Assembly: GCF_023556335.1 (NCBI RefSeq)
Contig: NZ_JAIKTS010000003.1
Span: 311,670-375,669 of the forward strand
DNA length: 64,000 bases
Reading direction: 5' to 3'
Source of the DNA: Stenotrophomonas mori
GTDB taxonomy: Bacteria; Pseudomonadota; Gammaproteobacteria; Xanthomonadales; Xanthomonadaceae
The translations under genes and the position numbers were made by a program. Shown here piece after piece: positions 17,180 to 26,548 of the stretch. The notes under the pieces are model-generated. The model was not told the origin of the DNA. It made no database searches and saw only the letters and a list, made by a program, of their open reading frames with translations. The first letter of the stretch is position 1. Each line of letters begins with the position of its first letter.

Positions 17180-17950
17180 TCAGCGGGTCGCGGCCGTCAG
17201 CCAGCCGAGCAGGCTCGCGGCGCTCTCGGCCACGACCACGTCGTCGTAGCGCGCCTCGCCCGGATAGTCCGGCGGCGTCACGCAGGTGCCGCTGCCCGTG
17301 GCGAAAGCGCGGTTCGCGCTGCCGTCGAAGCCACCGGCGCTGTCGCCGTCGCGCGCGCTGACCGGCGCGACCAGCACGAAGGCCGGGTTGACGACGCTGC
17401 CGGTGGCGGTGGCACTGCAGTCCGGGCTGCCGCCCATCCGGTAGTGGGGCTGGGTGGTGGAGGGGGCGGCGGTGGCGGCGCGGGCGAGCGCGGCCGCGAA
17501 TCCGCCGCTGCCCTCCAGGTCGGGCTGGTCGGCGGACGCGCGCGGCGGCGCGACCAGGTCGGCGCCGGTGCCGCGGTGCACGCCGTAGCGCAGGCGCTCG
17601 CCGCGCACCGGCGTGGCAAGGCCCAGGCTTTCGTAGGGCAGCCAGCCGACATTGGCGCCGGCGGCGCAGGTGCCGCCGGCGGCCTCGCGGCCGTAGTCGC
17701 CGGTGGCCGAGCCGTCCGGACACGGCAGGCGCTTGTTGCGCAGGGCGAAGGCGTGCAGCGCCTGGCGCGCGGCCTCGGCGTGGGCGCGCGCCGCGGTGTG
17801 CTGGCGCGCCTGGCCGAGGTTGTCGAACGCGGACAGCGCACTCACGGCCAGTACGCCCAGGACGGCGACGACCACGGCCAGCTCGAGCAGCGAGAAGCCG
17901 GCCTGGGGGCCAGCCGCGGACCGGGACGGACGGGCGGGAAGCCTGCGCAT
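17180..17950 (-). CDS. Type IV prepilin-like protein of the RLPCPD group
   Basis: The 256-residue protein has the prepilin leader QAGFSLLELAVVVAVLGVL, with cleavage after G18 and Glu at +5. The globular part contains KRLPCPDGSATGDYG, a second Cys in GGTC, GWLPYESLGLATP and ERLRYGVHRGTG. This block is shared with the three large pseudopilins at the far end of the operon, but the protein lacks their C-terminal helical domain. The start at 17950 is one base downstream of the previous stop. It may be a minor pilin that primes assembly. A late transmembrane-like segment is absent. Confidence 0.83.
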   Translation of the reverse strand: MRRLPARPSRSAAGPQAGFSLLELAVVVAVLGVLAVSALSAFDNLGQARQHTAARAHAEAARQALHAFALRNKRLPCPDGSATGDYGREAAGGTCAAGANVGWLPYESLGLATPVRGERLRYGVHRGTGADLVAPPRASADQPDLEGSGGFAAALARAATAAPSTTQPHYRMGGSPDCSATATGSVVNPAFVLVAPVSARDGDSAGGFDGSANRAFATGSGTCVTPPDYPGEARYDDVVVAESAASLLGWLTAATR

Positions 17951-17951
17951 G

Positions 17952-18563
17952 TCATTGCGCCCTCCCCGGGGCCGCCGGCGGCAGCACGGTGCCCACGTCG
18001 TAGCGCAGCTGGCCCTGCAGCTGCTGCAGCTCGGCGATGATCTCGGCATTGCGCTGGCGGCGCTGCGGGCTGTCGGGATGCTGCGTCGACTCGGCCAGTT
18101 CACGGGCCAGCAGCTGCGCGCGCTTGGCGATCACCAGGTTGTTGCGGAGTGCGTCCAGGTGGACGTCCGGCGGCGTCTTGCCCGCTTTCTCCAGCGCATC
18201 GAGCTGCAGCAGCATGTCGTCGGCGGCGCGGATGTTGTGGTCGGACTTCTGGCGGATCTCGGCCAGCGAGCGGTCGATGTCGACTTGGGTCGGGGTCGCC
18301 TCGGCGGGTGCCGGCGCACGTGCGGCGAGGGCGCCGGCGGCGGTGCCGGTTTCGGCGGCGCCGCGCATCCAGGGCGGGGTGTCCTCGCCGCCGGCGGCAC
18401 GGGCCGGAGCCGCCGCGGACGGGGGTGTGGCGACCGTGTCCGGCGGTGTCTCCGGTGCGGCACCGGTCGCACCGCCGCCGAGCCAGCGCATCCCGACCAC
18501 GGCCACCGCACCGATGGCGATGACGGCGATTCCCCAGGCCAGGGGGTTCCGGAGCCTGCTCAT
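17952..18563 (-). CDS. Bitopic inner-membrane protein of the pilus-like operon, unknown family
   Basis: The 203-residue product has one N-terminal transmembrane helix (AWGIAVIAIGAVAVVGMRWL), a Pro/Ala/Thr-rich periplasmic linker to about residue 95, and a helical C-terminal domain with IDRSLAEIRQKSDHNIRAAD and IIAELQQLQGQLRYDV. I do not recognise the family. The position between the GspC/PilP-like gene (ATGA overlap) and a pilin gene suggests it extends the inner-membrane subcomplex. Topology resembles PilP or GspB, but no beta-domain is visible. Confidence 0.72.
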   Translation of the reverse strand: MSRLRNPLAWGIAVIAIGAVAVVGMRWLGGGATGAAPETPPDTVATPPSAAAPARAAGGEDTPPWMRGAAETGTAAGALAARAPAPAEATPTQVDIDRSLAEIRQKSDHNIRAADDMLLQLDALEKAGKTPPDVHLDALRNNLVIAKRAQLLARELAESTQHPDSPQRRQRNAEIIAELQQLQGQLRYDVGTVLPPAAPGRAQ

Positions 18564-19078
18564 CGTTCGTCTCCGCTGGCGGCGGCCGGATGGAAGGGCG
18601 AGGCCACGGTGTGCACCTTGCGGGTGCCGTCGCTGTTCTCGATGCGGACCCAGTCGGCGCCGATGGCGGCCACCCGCGCACCGTCGCCGAGGCGGGTGCC
18701 GGCACGCACGTGGTGGCCGTCGATGACGGCGCTGCGGCGCCCGCCGGTGTCCAGCACGATCGAGACCGAGTGCGCGGCCGGGGCGGCGGTGCTGTCCACG
18801 CGCAGGCCGGGGCCGGTGGCGCCGGACGCCGGGGTCGACGGCAGCGCCAGCAGCGGCTGGCCGTCGCCGAGCGCATCGGGGCGCCGCAGCTCGGCCAGGC
18901 GCGCCTGCAGCTGGTGGTTGTGGCCGATGGCGCCGCGCAGCTGCGCCATCGCCGCGGTTTCCTCGGCGTTGTTGCCCAGGTGCAGGACGGCCGGCTTGAC
19001 GATGACCATGGTCGCCAGCCAGGCGGTGACCGCCAGCCAGATCGCCAGCGCGAAGGCCGCGGTGAACTTCATTTTCAT
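18560..19078 (-). CDS. GspC/PilP/MshK-like inner-membrane protein
   Basis: The 172-residue protein has an N-terminal transmembrane helix (FTAAFALAIWLAVTAWLATM), a short coiled region around EETAAMAQLRGAIGHNHQLQ, and a C-terminal beta-domain. That domain has the HR/pilP-like pattern SAVIDGHHVRAGTRLGDGAR, then VAAIGADWVRIENSDGTRKVHTV. Such domains (MshK, PilP, GspC) contact the secretin N0 ring. The ATG at 19078 overlaps the stop of the GspL-like gene. The assignment rests on topology and the short beta-motif, so a specific orthology is uncertain. Confidence 0.72.
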   Translation of the reverse strand: MKMKFTAAFALAIWLAVTAWLATMVIVKPAVLHLGNNAEETAAMAQLRGAIGHNHQLQARLAELRRPDALGDGQPLLALPSTPASGATGPGLRVDSTAAPAAHSVSIVLDTGGRRSAVIDGHHVRAGTRLGDGARVAAIGADWVRIENSDGTRKVHTVASPFHPAAASGDER

Positions 19079-20466
19079 GAGCGCGACTCCGTCGACGAGG
19101 GCTGCGGGCTCTTGAGCAGGTAGGAGAAGAACCCACCGGCCGCGCGGGTGTTGAGACCGCCGCCCTGGGGGTCGACCGGCTGGGGATCGAAGCCGGCCCG
19201 GCGCAGGCGCTCGACGAAGGTCGGCACCTGCATGCCCGGGGTGCCGCGCCAGGCATCGGCGACGCCATCCACGCGCAGGGTGTAGCCGTCCACCGGCGGC
19301 GTCGGGCCGGGCGCGGTGCGCGGGGCCTGCGCCGGTTCTTCCAGGCGGACCCGCAGGATGCGCACCTGGCCGGATGCGGCATCGCGCACCAGCGCCAGGC
19401 TGGCGCTGGGGTCGGCGCCGGCCTGCAGGTGGGCCGCGCGCTCGATGAAGGCCTGGGTCGCGGCGAAGGCGTCGGGCACCGTCTCGCGGGCCTGCAGGTC
19501 GCCGATGCGCTGCTCGATGGCGGCGATCTCGCTGCCCAGCTGCGCGGCGCGGGCATTGGCCTCGCGTGCGCCGAGGGCCCAGCGCGCGCCCAGCGCGCCG
19601 AGGATGATGGCGAACACCAGCGATGCGGCGCTGGCCAGCGGCAGCGCCCATTCCGCGGCCCAGGCGACGCGGCTGGACAGCGGGTTGACCGCGATCGTCG
19701 CGCTGGCCATCGAACGGATCCAGTCGATGCCGGTGCGGTAGGTGGCGCCCTGCTCGTCGCTCACGTGGCGCAGCGGGACGCTGGTCACCGGCAGGCCGCT
19801 GCGCAGCGAGAAGATCTCGCGCAGGTCGTCGTCGGCCCAGTTGCGGCCCTCGTCCGGCTGCGGCACCAGCACCGGGCACCACTGGATCGACAGCGGTTCC
19901 AGACTGTCCTCGCCGTTGCCGAGGTCCTCGGCGAACTGCTCGGCCAGCGCGCCGACGGTCATCGCCAGGTCCGAGGGGTCGTCGCTGTAGGCCAGCGCCG
20001 TGCGGTAGACCATGTCGTGCTTGAGCATCGCCAGCACGCTGACCTGGCGCCCGGACTGCAGCACCAGGCCCAGGCCGGGCCGCAGCGACTTGAACAGCAG
20101 CGAGGTGAAGGGGATCAGCAGGCAGTGGTCCGGCTGCGCCTCGGCCCAGGCATAGGTCTGCTGCCACAGGTCCAGCGGGACCGCGGTGAACAGGGTCTGG
20201 TAGCCGGCGCCGACGTTGCGGGTCTTGTGGATCAGGATCTTGCTTTCGCTGTCGATCAGGCCGTCCGAGCGCAGCCGCTTTTCGATCAGCGCCACGGCAT
20301 GGGCGGGGCTGCCTTCCAGCGAGATCACGTTGCTGACCGCGTTCTCGAAGTCGCTGACCACCACCGCCGCGCGCGGCAGGCGGGGCCGGCTGTCGCTGCG
20401 GGTGACGGTGGAGCCGTCGAACAGCAGCCAGCGGCCCTGCTGCTGGATGAGATGGAGCTGGCTCAT
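19075..20466 (-). CDS. GspL/MshI-like protein (actin-like domain plus PilN-like domain)
   Basis: The 463-residue protein starts cytoplasmic with an actin-like fold region (about 1-255, including SKILIHKTRNVGAGYQT and VLAMLKHDMVYRTALAYSD). It crosses the membrane at about 267-290 (PLASAASLVFAIILGALGA), has a coiled coil (AQLGSEIAAIEQRIGDLQ) and ends in a PilN-like periplasmic domain with YTLRVDGVADAWRG and VPTFVERLRRAGFDPQPV. PilM and PilN functions are thus fused, as in GspL. It overlaps both neighbours by ATGA. In related systems this protein recruits the ATPase to the platform. Confidence 0.8.
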   Translation of the reverse strand: MSQLHLIQQQGRWLLFDGSTVTRSDSRPRLPRAAVVVSDFENAVSNVISLEGSPAHAVALIEKRLRSDGLIDSESKILIHKTRNVGAGYQTLFTAVPLDLWQQTYAWAEAQPDHCLLIPFTSLLFKSLRPGLGLVLQSGRQVSVLAMLKHDMVYRTALAYSDDPSDLAMTVGALAEQFAEDLGNGEDSLEPLSIQWCPVLVPQPDEGRNWADDDLREIFSLRSGLPVTSVPLRHVSDEQGATYRTGIDWIRSMASATIAVNPLSSRVAWAAEWALPLASAASLVFAIILGALGARWALGAREANARAAQLGSEIAAIEQRIGDLQARETVPDAFAATQAFIERAAHLQAGADPSASLALVRDAASGQVRILRVRLEEPAQAPRTAPGPTPPVDGYTLRVDGVADAWRGTPGMQVPTFVERLRRAGFDPQPVDPQGGGLNTRAAGGFFSYLLKSPQPSSTESRS

Positions 20467-21005
20467 GGCAAGAGGGGTTCCTGGTGGGGGCTGGCGTCGC
20501 CGGCGGTCTGGAACAGCAGGCTGCCGCGCAGCGTCAGTGACAGCGGCGCGGGCTTGCGGTCGAGGCTTTCGGGCGGATCGAACAGGCCCTCGTCGGGGTG
20601 CGAGACCGACAGTTCGAAGGCCTCGGCGCCGAACAGGCGCTCGGGGGCGCGCTGCACGGTGGCCAGCAGCGGCAGCGCTTCCTCGCGGCTCATCTGGCCC
20701 TGGCGGAGGTTGATCAGGCGTTCGCCCCAGGCGTCCGGCGCCAGGCCGTGGGCATGCGCCGCTTCCAGCAGCTGCCGCGCCGAATCGGCGTAGTCCACGC
20801 GCAGCCGTGTCTCCTGCTCGCGCACCCGGGCGTCGGACAGCGTCTGGTTGCGGTCGCCCAGCCGTTGGTAGGCGTTGGCCAGGGACGAACGGGCGTTGAC
20901 GAACCAGACCGCCGCGATCACCAGGGTCGCCAGGGTCGCGGCGAACAGCAGCAGCGAGACCCGTCGGGAGTCGCGCAGGCGCGCGAGCAGGAGCGAGGGG
21001 CGCAT
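20463..21005 (-). CDS. Bitopic inner-membrane protein, PilO/GspM/MshJ-like
   Basis: The 180-residue product has one N-terminal transmembrane helix (VSLLLFAATLATLVIAAVWF, about residues 16-36) and a coiled region (NAYQRLGDRNQTLSDARVR). A periplasmic domain ends in SLTLRGSLLFQTAG, a beta-strand pattern like the PilO/GspM ferredoxin-like fold. It lies directly before the GspL-like gene with an ATGA overlap. MSHA operons instead have mshJ after mshI, so the order is inverted here. The family call is based mainly on topology and context. Confidence 0.7.
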   Translation of the reverse strand: MRPSLLLARLRDSRRVSLLLFAATLATLVIAAVWFVNARSSLANAYQRLGDRNQTLSDARVREQETRLRVDYADSARQLLEAAHAHGLAPDAWGERLINLRQGQMSREEALPLLATVQRAPERLFGAEAFELSVSHPDEGLFDPPESLDRKPAPLSLTLRGSLLFQTAGDASPHQEPLLP

Positions 21006-21009
21006 CGGC

Positions 21010-21834
21010 TTACTGGTTCATCTTGTAGTTGGCGACGACCGTCATCACCTGGTCGTCGTCGGTGGCGGTGCCGAACTGGCTGCCATCGGTGGTGGAACTC
21101 ATGGAGCCGGTGTTGTTGCCGCCCCATTCGGTGCCGATGGTGGTGGCGTCGGTGGCGCCGCCGGCATTGGTGGCCTGGCGCACGAGACCGTCGACGTACT
21201 GGCGGAACGCGCCGTTGCCGGCGTCCGGCTTGCCGTCGATCATCTGGTCCAGGGCACGGGCCAGGTCCGGGGTCAGGCCGGTGATGATCATCGCGTTGCC
21301 CGAACCGTGGGCGCTGCCGGGCTTGTTCCAGCCGAAGCAGACGCGGATCTCCTGCGGATTGCCGTTGGTGTCCAGGTAGGCGTAGCGGTCTTCCTTGCCC
21401 TCGCCGCGGCCCGGAGGCAGGGTGATGCCGGCCTTGCGCACCAGGTCGCGCAGGTCGTAGTTGTTGGCGGTTTCACGGGTGCGGCTCAGGCCGCTGTTGC
21501 TCGGCAGGTCGTCGTTGCCCGAGCAGATCAGCGCGGGTTCCTGGGCATTGCTCATGTCGCCGCCGGAGAAGCCGCCGTCGAAATGCGCGCCATTGACCAT
21601 CAGCTGCGGTGCCGACTGGTTGTCGCCGATCGGAGCGCCATAGCGCTGGTGGTAGCTGTTGTAGGTGACCACCCACTGGTCGATGAACTTCTGCTTGATC
21701 CGGGTGTATTCGGCGTTGCGCTGCACGTCGCGGCCGATCATCACGGCGCCGATGATCACGCCGATGATGACCAGGACCACGGCCATCTCGACAAGGGTGA
21801 AGCCGCCCTGGCGGCGCTGGGAACGGATTTGCAT
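21010..21834 (-). CDS. Major pilin candidate, first gene of the pilus-like operon
   Basis: The 274-residue protein has the classic leader QGGFTLVEMAVVLVIIGVII, with cleavage after G11 and Glu at mature +5. The globular domain is large for a major pilin. It has two widely spaced cysteines (ALICSGNDD and IRVCFGWNKPG) and shares GNPQEIRVCF, IITGLTPDLARALDQM and the terminal MNQ with the pilin at 9433-10143. An AGGGG ribosome site precedes the ATG at 21834. As the promoter-proximal gene it would be the most abundant product, which is why I favour a major subunit. It could equally be a T2SS-like GspG/GspH. Confidence 0.85.
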   Translation of the reverse strand: MQIRSQRRQGGFTLVEMAVVLVIIGVIIGAVMIGRDVQRNAEYTRIKQKFIDQWVVTYNSYHQRYGAPIGDNQSAPQLMVNGAHFDGGFSGGDMSNAQEPALICSGNDDLPSNSGLSRTRETANNYDLRDLVRKAGITLPPGRGEGKEDRYAYLDTNGNPQEIRVCFGWNKPGSAHGSGNAMIITGLTPDLARALDQMIDGKPDAGNGAFRQYVDGLVRQATNAGGATDATTIGTEWGGNNTGSMSSTTDGSQFGTATDDDQVMTVVANYKMNQ

Positions 21835-22200
21835 GGAGTTGCCCCTTTGGTGGAAACCGGCACCGCCCGGCGGGGCATGGAGGCTCCGCCAAGCGCGTGT
21901 TGTCGTCTGGGGTGCCTTGATAAGGGGCGGGCGTAAGAGGAGCGTAAGAAGCGCCGCGCAGGGACCTGCGTATGGACGGGTGCCGGCGCGGGCGGGGACG
22001 GGGCATGCCGGGGGCGCCGGCGGCGGGCAGCCGCCGTGGCCATGGGAAGGAGCGCGGGGCGGGGTCCGCCGGCGGCCGGGCGCCATGCGGCGCCCGGAGG
22101 GAGGGTGCACGGGGCCGTCGCGGCACGGGCCGCGGGGCCGGAGCGCGCCGCGGCTGCGCCCCTCCCGGCGCAGGACCGCGGCGGCGCGGGTCAGCTCGGG
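21835..22200. other. Intergenic region upstream of the pilus-like operon
   Basis: This 366-bp region lies between the BCCT transporter's 3' end and the first pilin gene, both on the minus strand. It holds the operon's ribosome site (AGGGG), two 11-bp-spaced GCGTAAG repeats at 21931-21948 and, further out, very GC-rich sequence in which I see no gene. A sigma-54 -24/-12 pair was looked for and not found. Confidence 0.5.
21931..21952 (-). promoter_or_regulatory. Tandem 11-bp direct repeat, candidate activator site
   Basis: On the plus strand GCGTAAG occurs at 21931-21937 and again at 21942-21948, exactly one helical turn (11 bp) apart, about 100 bp before the first pilin ATG. Read on the minus strand the unit is CTTACGC. 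SARP-family activators are known to bind direct repeats with this period close to the -35 region, and a SARP/BTAD gene lies at the other end of the operon. The repeat is seen; binding is inference. Confidence 0.5.
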
Positions 22201-23778
22201 TCAGGCATCGGTCGCCGGCCGCTGCGCGGCGGCGTCGGCGGCCTCCTGCGAGGCCATCTCGCGTTCGATCCAGGCTTCGACCATGTGCCGTGCGCGCTGT
22301 GCCATGCGCCGCTGGCGGTTGTACTCGGCGTCCAGCACCCGGTACAGGCAGAACATCACCAGCACCATCAGCAGGGCGAAGGGCAGTGCGGCGATGGTGA
22401 TCATGCCCTGCAGCGCCTCCAGGCCGCCGGCCAGCAGCAGGGTCGCGGCGATCAGTGCCACCGCCACGCCCCAGACCACCTTGCGCGACAGCGGCGGGTC
22501 GCCGGATTCGTCGGTGGACATGCTGGCCAGGACCAGCACCGCCGAATCGGCCGAGGTCACGAAGAAGATGATCAGCAGTACCAGCGCGACGATGGACAGC
22601 AGCAGCGAGCCGGGCAGGCTGTCGAACAGCGCGAACAGCACGGTTTCATAGCCGTTGGACAGCGCCTGCAGCAGGTCGACATGGCCGCTGATCTGCGCCC
22701 ACAGGGCGGTGCCGCCGAATACCGAGAACCACAGGAAGCCGAGCAGGGTGGGGGCCAGCACCACGCCGACCACGAATTCGCGCACGCTGCGGCCGCGCGA
22801 CACCCGCGCGATGAAGGCGCCGACGAACGGCGCCCAGGCGATCCACCAGGCCCAGTAGAAGATCGTCCAGTCCGCCACCCAGGTGCTGCCGGAGAAGGGC
22901 GACATGCGCAGGCTCATGGTCACCAGCTGGTTGAGGTAGGTGCCGAGCGTGGTGGTGAAGGTGTCGAAGATGAAACCGGTCGGCCCCAGCACCAGCAAGG
23001 CGGCCAGCAGCAGGGCCGCCAGCAGCAGGTTGAAGTTGGACAGCCACTTGATGCCGCGGTCCACGCCGCTGATGGTCGAGGCCATGTACAGCACGAAGGC
23101 CACGGCGATGATGGTCAGCTGGATCGGCACCGACGCGGGGATGCCGAACACGCGCTGCAGGCCGGCGCCGATCTGGATGGTGCCGAAGCCCAGCGTGGTG
23201 GCCACGCCGATCGCGGTGGCCACCACCGCGGCGATGTTCACCACATGGCCGAGCACGCCGCGGTGATGCGGTCCGATCAGCGGCTGCAGCATGTCGCTGA
23301 TCAGGCCGCGGCCGTTGCGGTTGTACTGGAACCAGGCCATCGCCAGGCCGATCAGTGCGTAGATGGCCCAGGGGTGCAGGCCCCAGTGGAAGAAGGCGTA
23401 GCGCATGGCCGCGCGGGCCGCGCCCGCGCTTTCCGGGTCCAGGCCCTCCGGCGGCTTGGTGAAATGCGATATCGGCTCGGCCGCGCCCCAGAACACCAGG
23501 CCGATGCCCATGCCGGTGGCGAACAGCATCGCGAGCCAGCTGGCGCGGGAGAAGTCCGGCTCGGCATCCTCGCCGCCGAGGCGCAGGTTGCCGAAGCGGC
23601 CGATGGCCAGGTACAGCAGGAAGGTCAGGGTCAGGAACACGACCAGCAGGTACAGCCAGCCGACATTGCGGACCACCTCGACCAGCACGCCCTGCACGAC
23701 GTCGTTGAAGGGGCCGGGGGCAATGCCGGCCAGCAGCACGAGGGCGGCGACCAGGGCGACGGAAACACGGAACACCAT
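22201..23778 (-). CDS. BCCT family transporter (betaine/choline/carnitine)
   Basis: This secondary transporter for quaternary-amine osmolytes has the usual twelve transmembrane helices. Signatures are MLFATGMGIGLVFWGAAEPI near the first third, then TIFYWAWWIAWAPFVGAFIARVS and FFVTSADSA, all hallmarks of BetT/BetP-like carriers. I place the start at the ATG at 23778 (525 aa), with GGAG ten bases upstream; an ATG at 23805 lacks a ribosome site. The C-terminal tail after the last helix is short (about 45 residues, Arg-rich then Ala-rich), unlike the long osmosensory tails of E. coli BetT. Substrate cannot be read from sequence here. Confidence 0.93.
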   Translation of the reverse strand: MVFRVSVALVAALVLLAGIAPGPFNDVVQGVLVEVVRNVGWLYLLVVFLTLTFLLYLAIGRFGNLRLGGEDAEPDFSRASWLAMLFATGMGIGLVFWGAAEPISHFTKPPEGLDPESAGAARAAMRYAFFHWGLHPWAIYALIGLAMAWFQYNRNGRGLISDMLQPLIGPHHRGVLGHVVNIAAVVATAIGVATTLGFGTIQIGAGLQRVFGIPASVPIQLTIIAVAFVLYMASTISGVDRGIKWLSNFNLLLAALLLAALLVLGPTGFIFDTFTTTLGTYLNQLVTMSLRMSPFSGSTWVADWTIFYWAWWIAWAPFVGAFIARVSRGRSVREFVVGVVLAPTLLGFLWFSVFGGTALWAQISGHVDLLQALSNGYETVLFALFDSLPGSLLLSIVALVLLIIFFVTSADSAVLVLASMSTDESGDPPLSRKVVWGVAVALIAATLLLAGGLEALQGMITIAALPFALLMVLVMFCLYRVLDAEYNRQRRMAQRARHMVEAWIEREMASQEAADAAAQRPATDA

Positions 23779-24000
23779 GGAGGGTTTTCTCCGATCTGGA
23801 AACATGAGGGCAGCGCGCCAGGGCGTGCGGCGGATCCGGCAACGAACGGCACGGCAAAAGAAGGAGCGAACAGCGCGGAAAGGACGGCATGGAGATCGCT
23901 GCGGGGCATGCTAGCGGTCGCCGCGTCACGATTGTGTTAGAAACGCGGCGCTCGCCGCAGGGCGGCCGCGGCGGAAGGTTTGTGGTCTAATGCGGCCCGA

Positions 24001-26072
<2,072 letters not shown>

Positions 26073-26170
26073 GTGTGGCGTGGCGCGGGCGGCACGGGGC
26101 GGCGGCAGGATCGCCGTTCCGTGCCGTCGCCGTCGATGGACGCGGTAGGCCGGCACCTGCGCTTTAGGTT

Positions 26171-26190
26171 GTCTTCAGTTTGCTGAAGAC
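26171..26190. other. Perfect stem-loop downstream of thiC
   Basis: GTCTTCAG and CTGAAGAC form an 8-bp perfect stem with loop TTTG, 98 bp after the thiC stop. No T run follows on either strand, so it is not a standard intrinsic terminator. It may be a processed 3' end, a Rho-associated stop or an operator. Confidence 0.4.
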
Positions 26191-26306
26191 GGAGGCGGCA
26201 GGTGTCGCGCGGCACGCCGCGGGACGCCGTCGGCGGAAGGCATGGCACCCCTTGTTTTCCGGGGCCGCAGCGCCTCCCGGGTGGCGCACGCGGGGCGGCC
26301 GCAGGC

Positions 26307-26331
26307 AAAAAAAAACGCGCCCTGGGGCGCG
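26307..26331 (-). terminator. Intrinsic terminator on the minus strand with no recognised gene
   Basis: Read on the minus strand, CGCGCC-CCAG-GGCGCG is followed by nine T residues, an excellent Rho-independent terminator. No protein-coding gene ends just upstream of it on that strand. The nearest minus-strand sequence is the 5' region of the beta-propeller regulator at 26549. It may end a small RNA starting between about 26332 and 26548. Confidence 0.75.
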
Positions 26332-26548
26332 AATCTTGAAGCGGTTTATGGAGTACGTCGGCGAGAGAGAGAGCCTGATGTCGACCCATGCAGGTACACG
26401 GGCAACCGCCATAGGCTAAGATCCGCCGGCCTCGAATCATTTGCTCTTTACGTTGGCGCCATTTGCGGATTCTGGCGGTTCACTGGCGGCGGTGCCGGCA
26501 GCGGACGGGCACAGGAGCGGCCTCCAACGATCGATCTCCCCCACCGTC
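26332..26548. other. Promoter region of the beta-propeller regulator and possible small RNA
   Basis: Together with the stem-loop and terminator this belongs to a 476-bp gap after thiC. TAAGAT at about 26417-26422 on the plus strand could be the -10 box of the gene starting at 26549. On the minus strand the interval precedes an orphan terminator and could encode an RNA of up to about 200 nt. I see no conserved RNA family in it. Confidence 0.4.

Noticed and set aside
21835..21900. A sigma-54 promoter for the pilus-like operon
   Set aside because: The best GG/GC pair has the wrong spacing (12 rather than 10 bases), so no -24/-12 element is supported.
22036..23940. A 634-codon plus-strand frame
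   Set aside because: It is antisense to the BCCT transporter, with His/Gln/Gly-rich translation.
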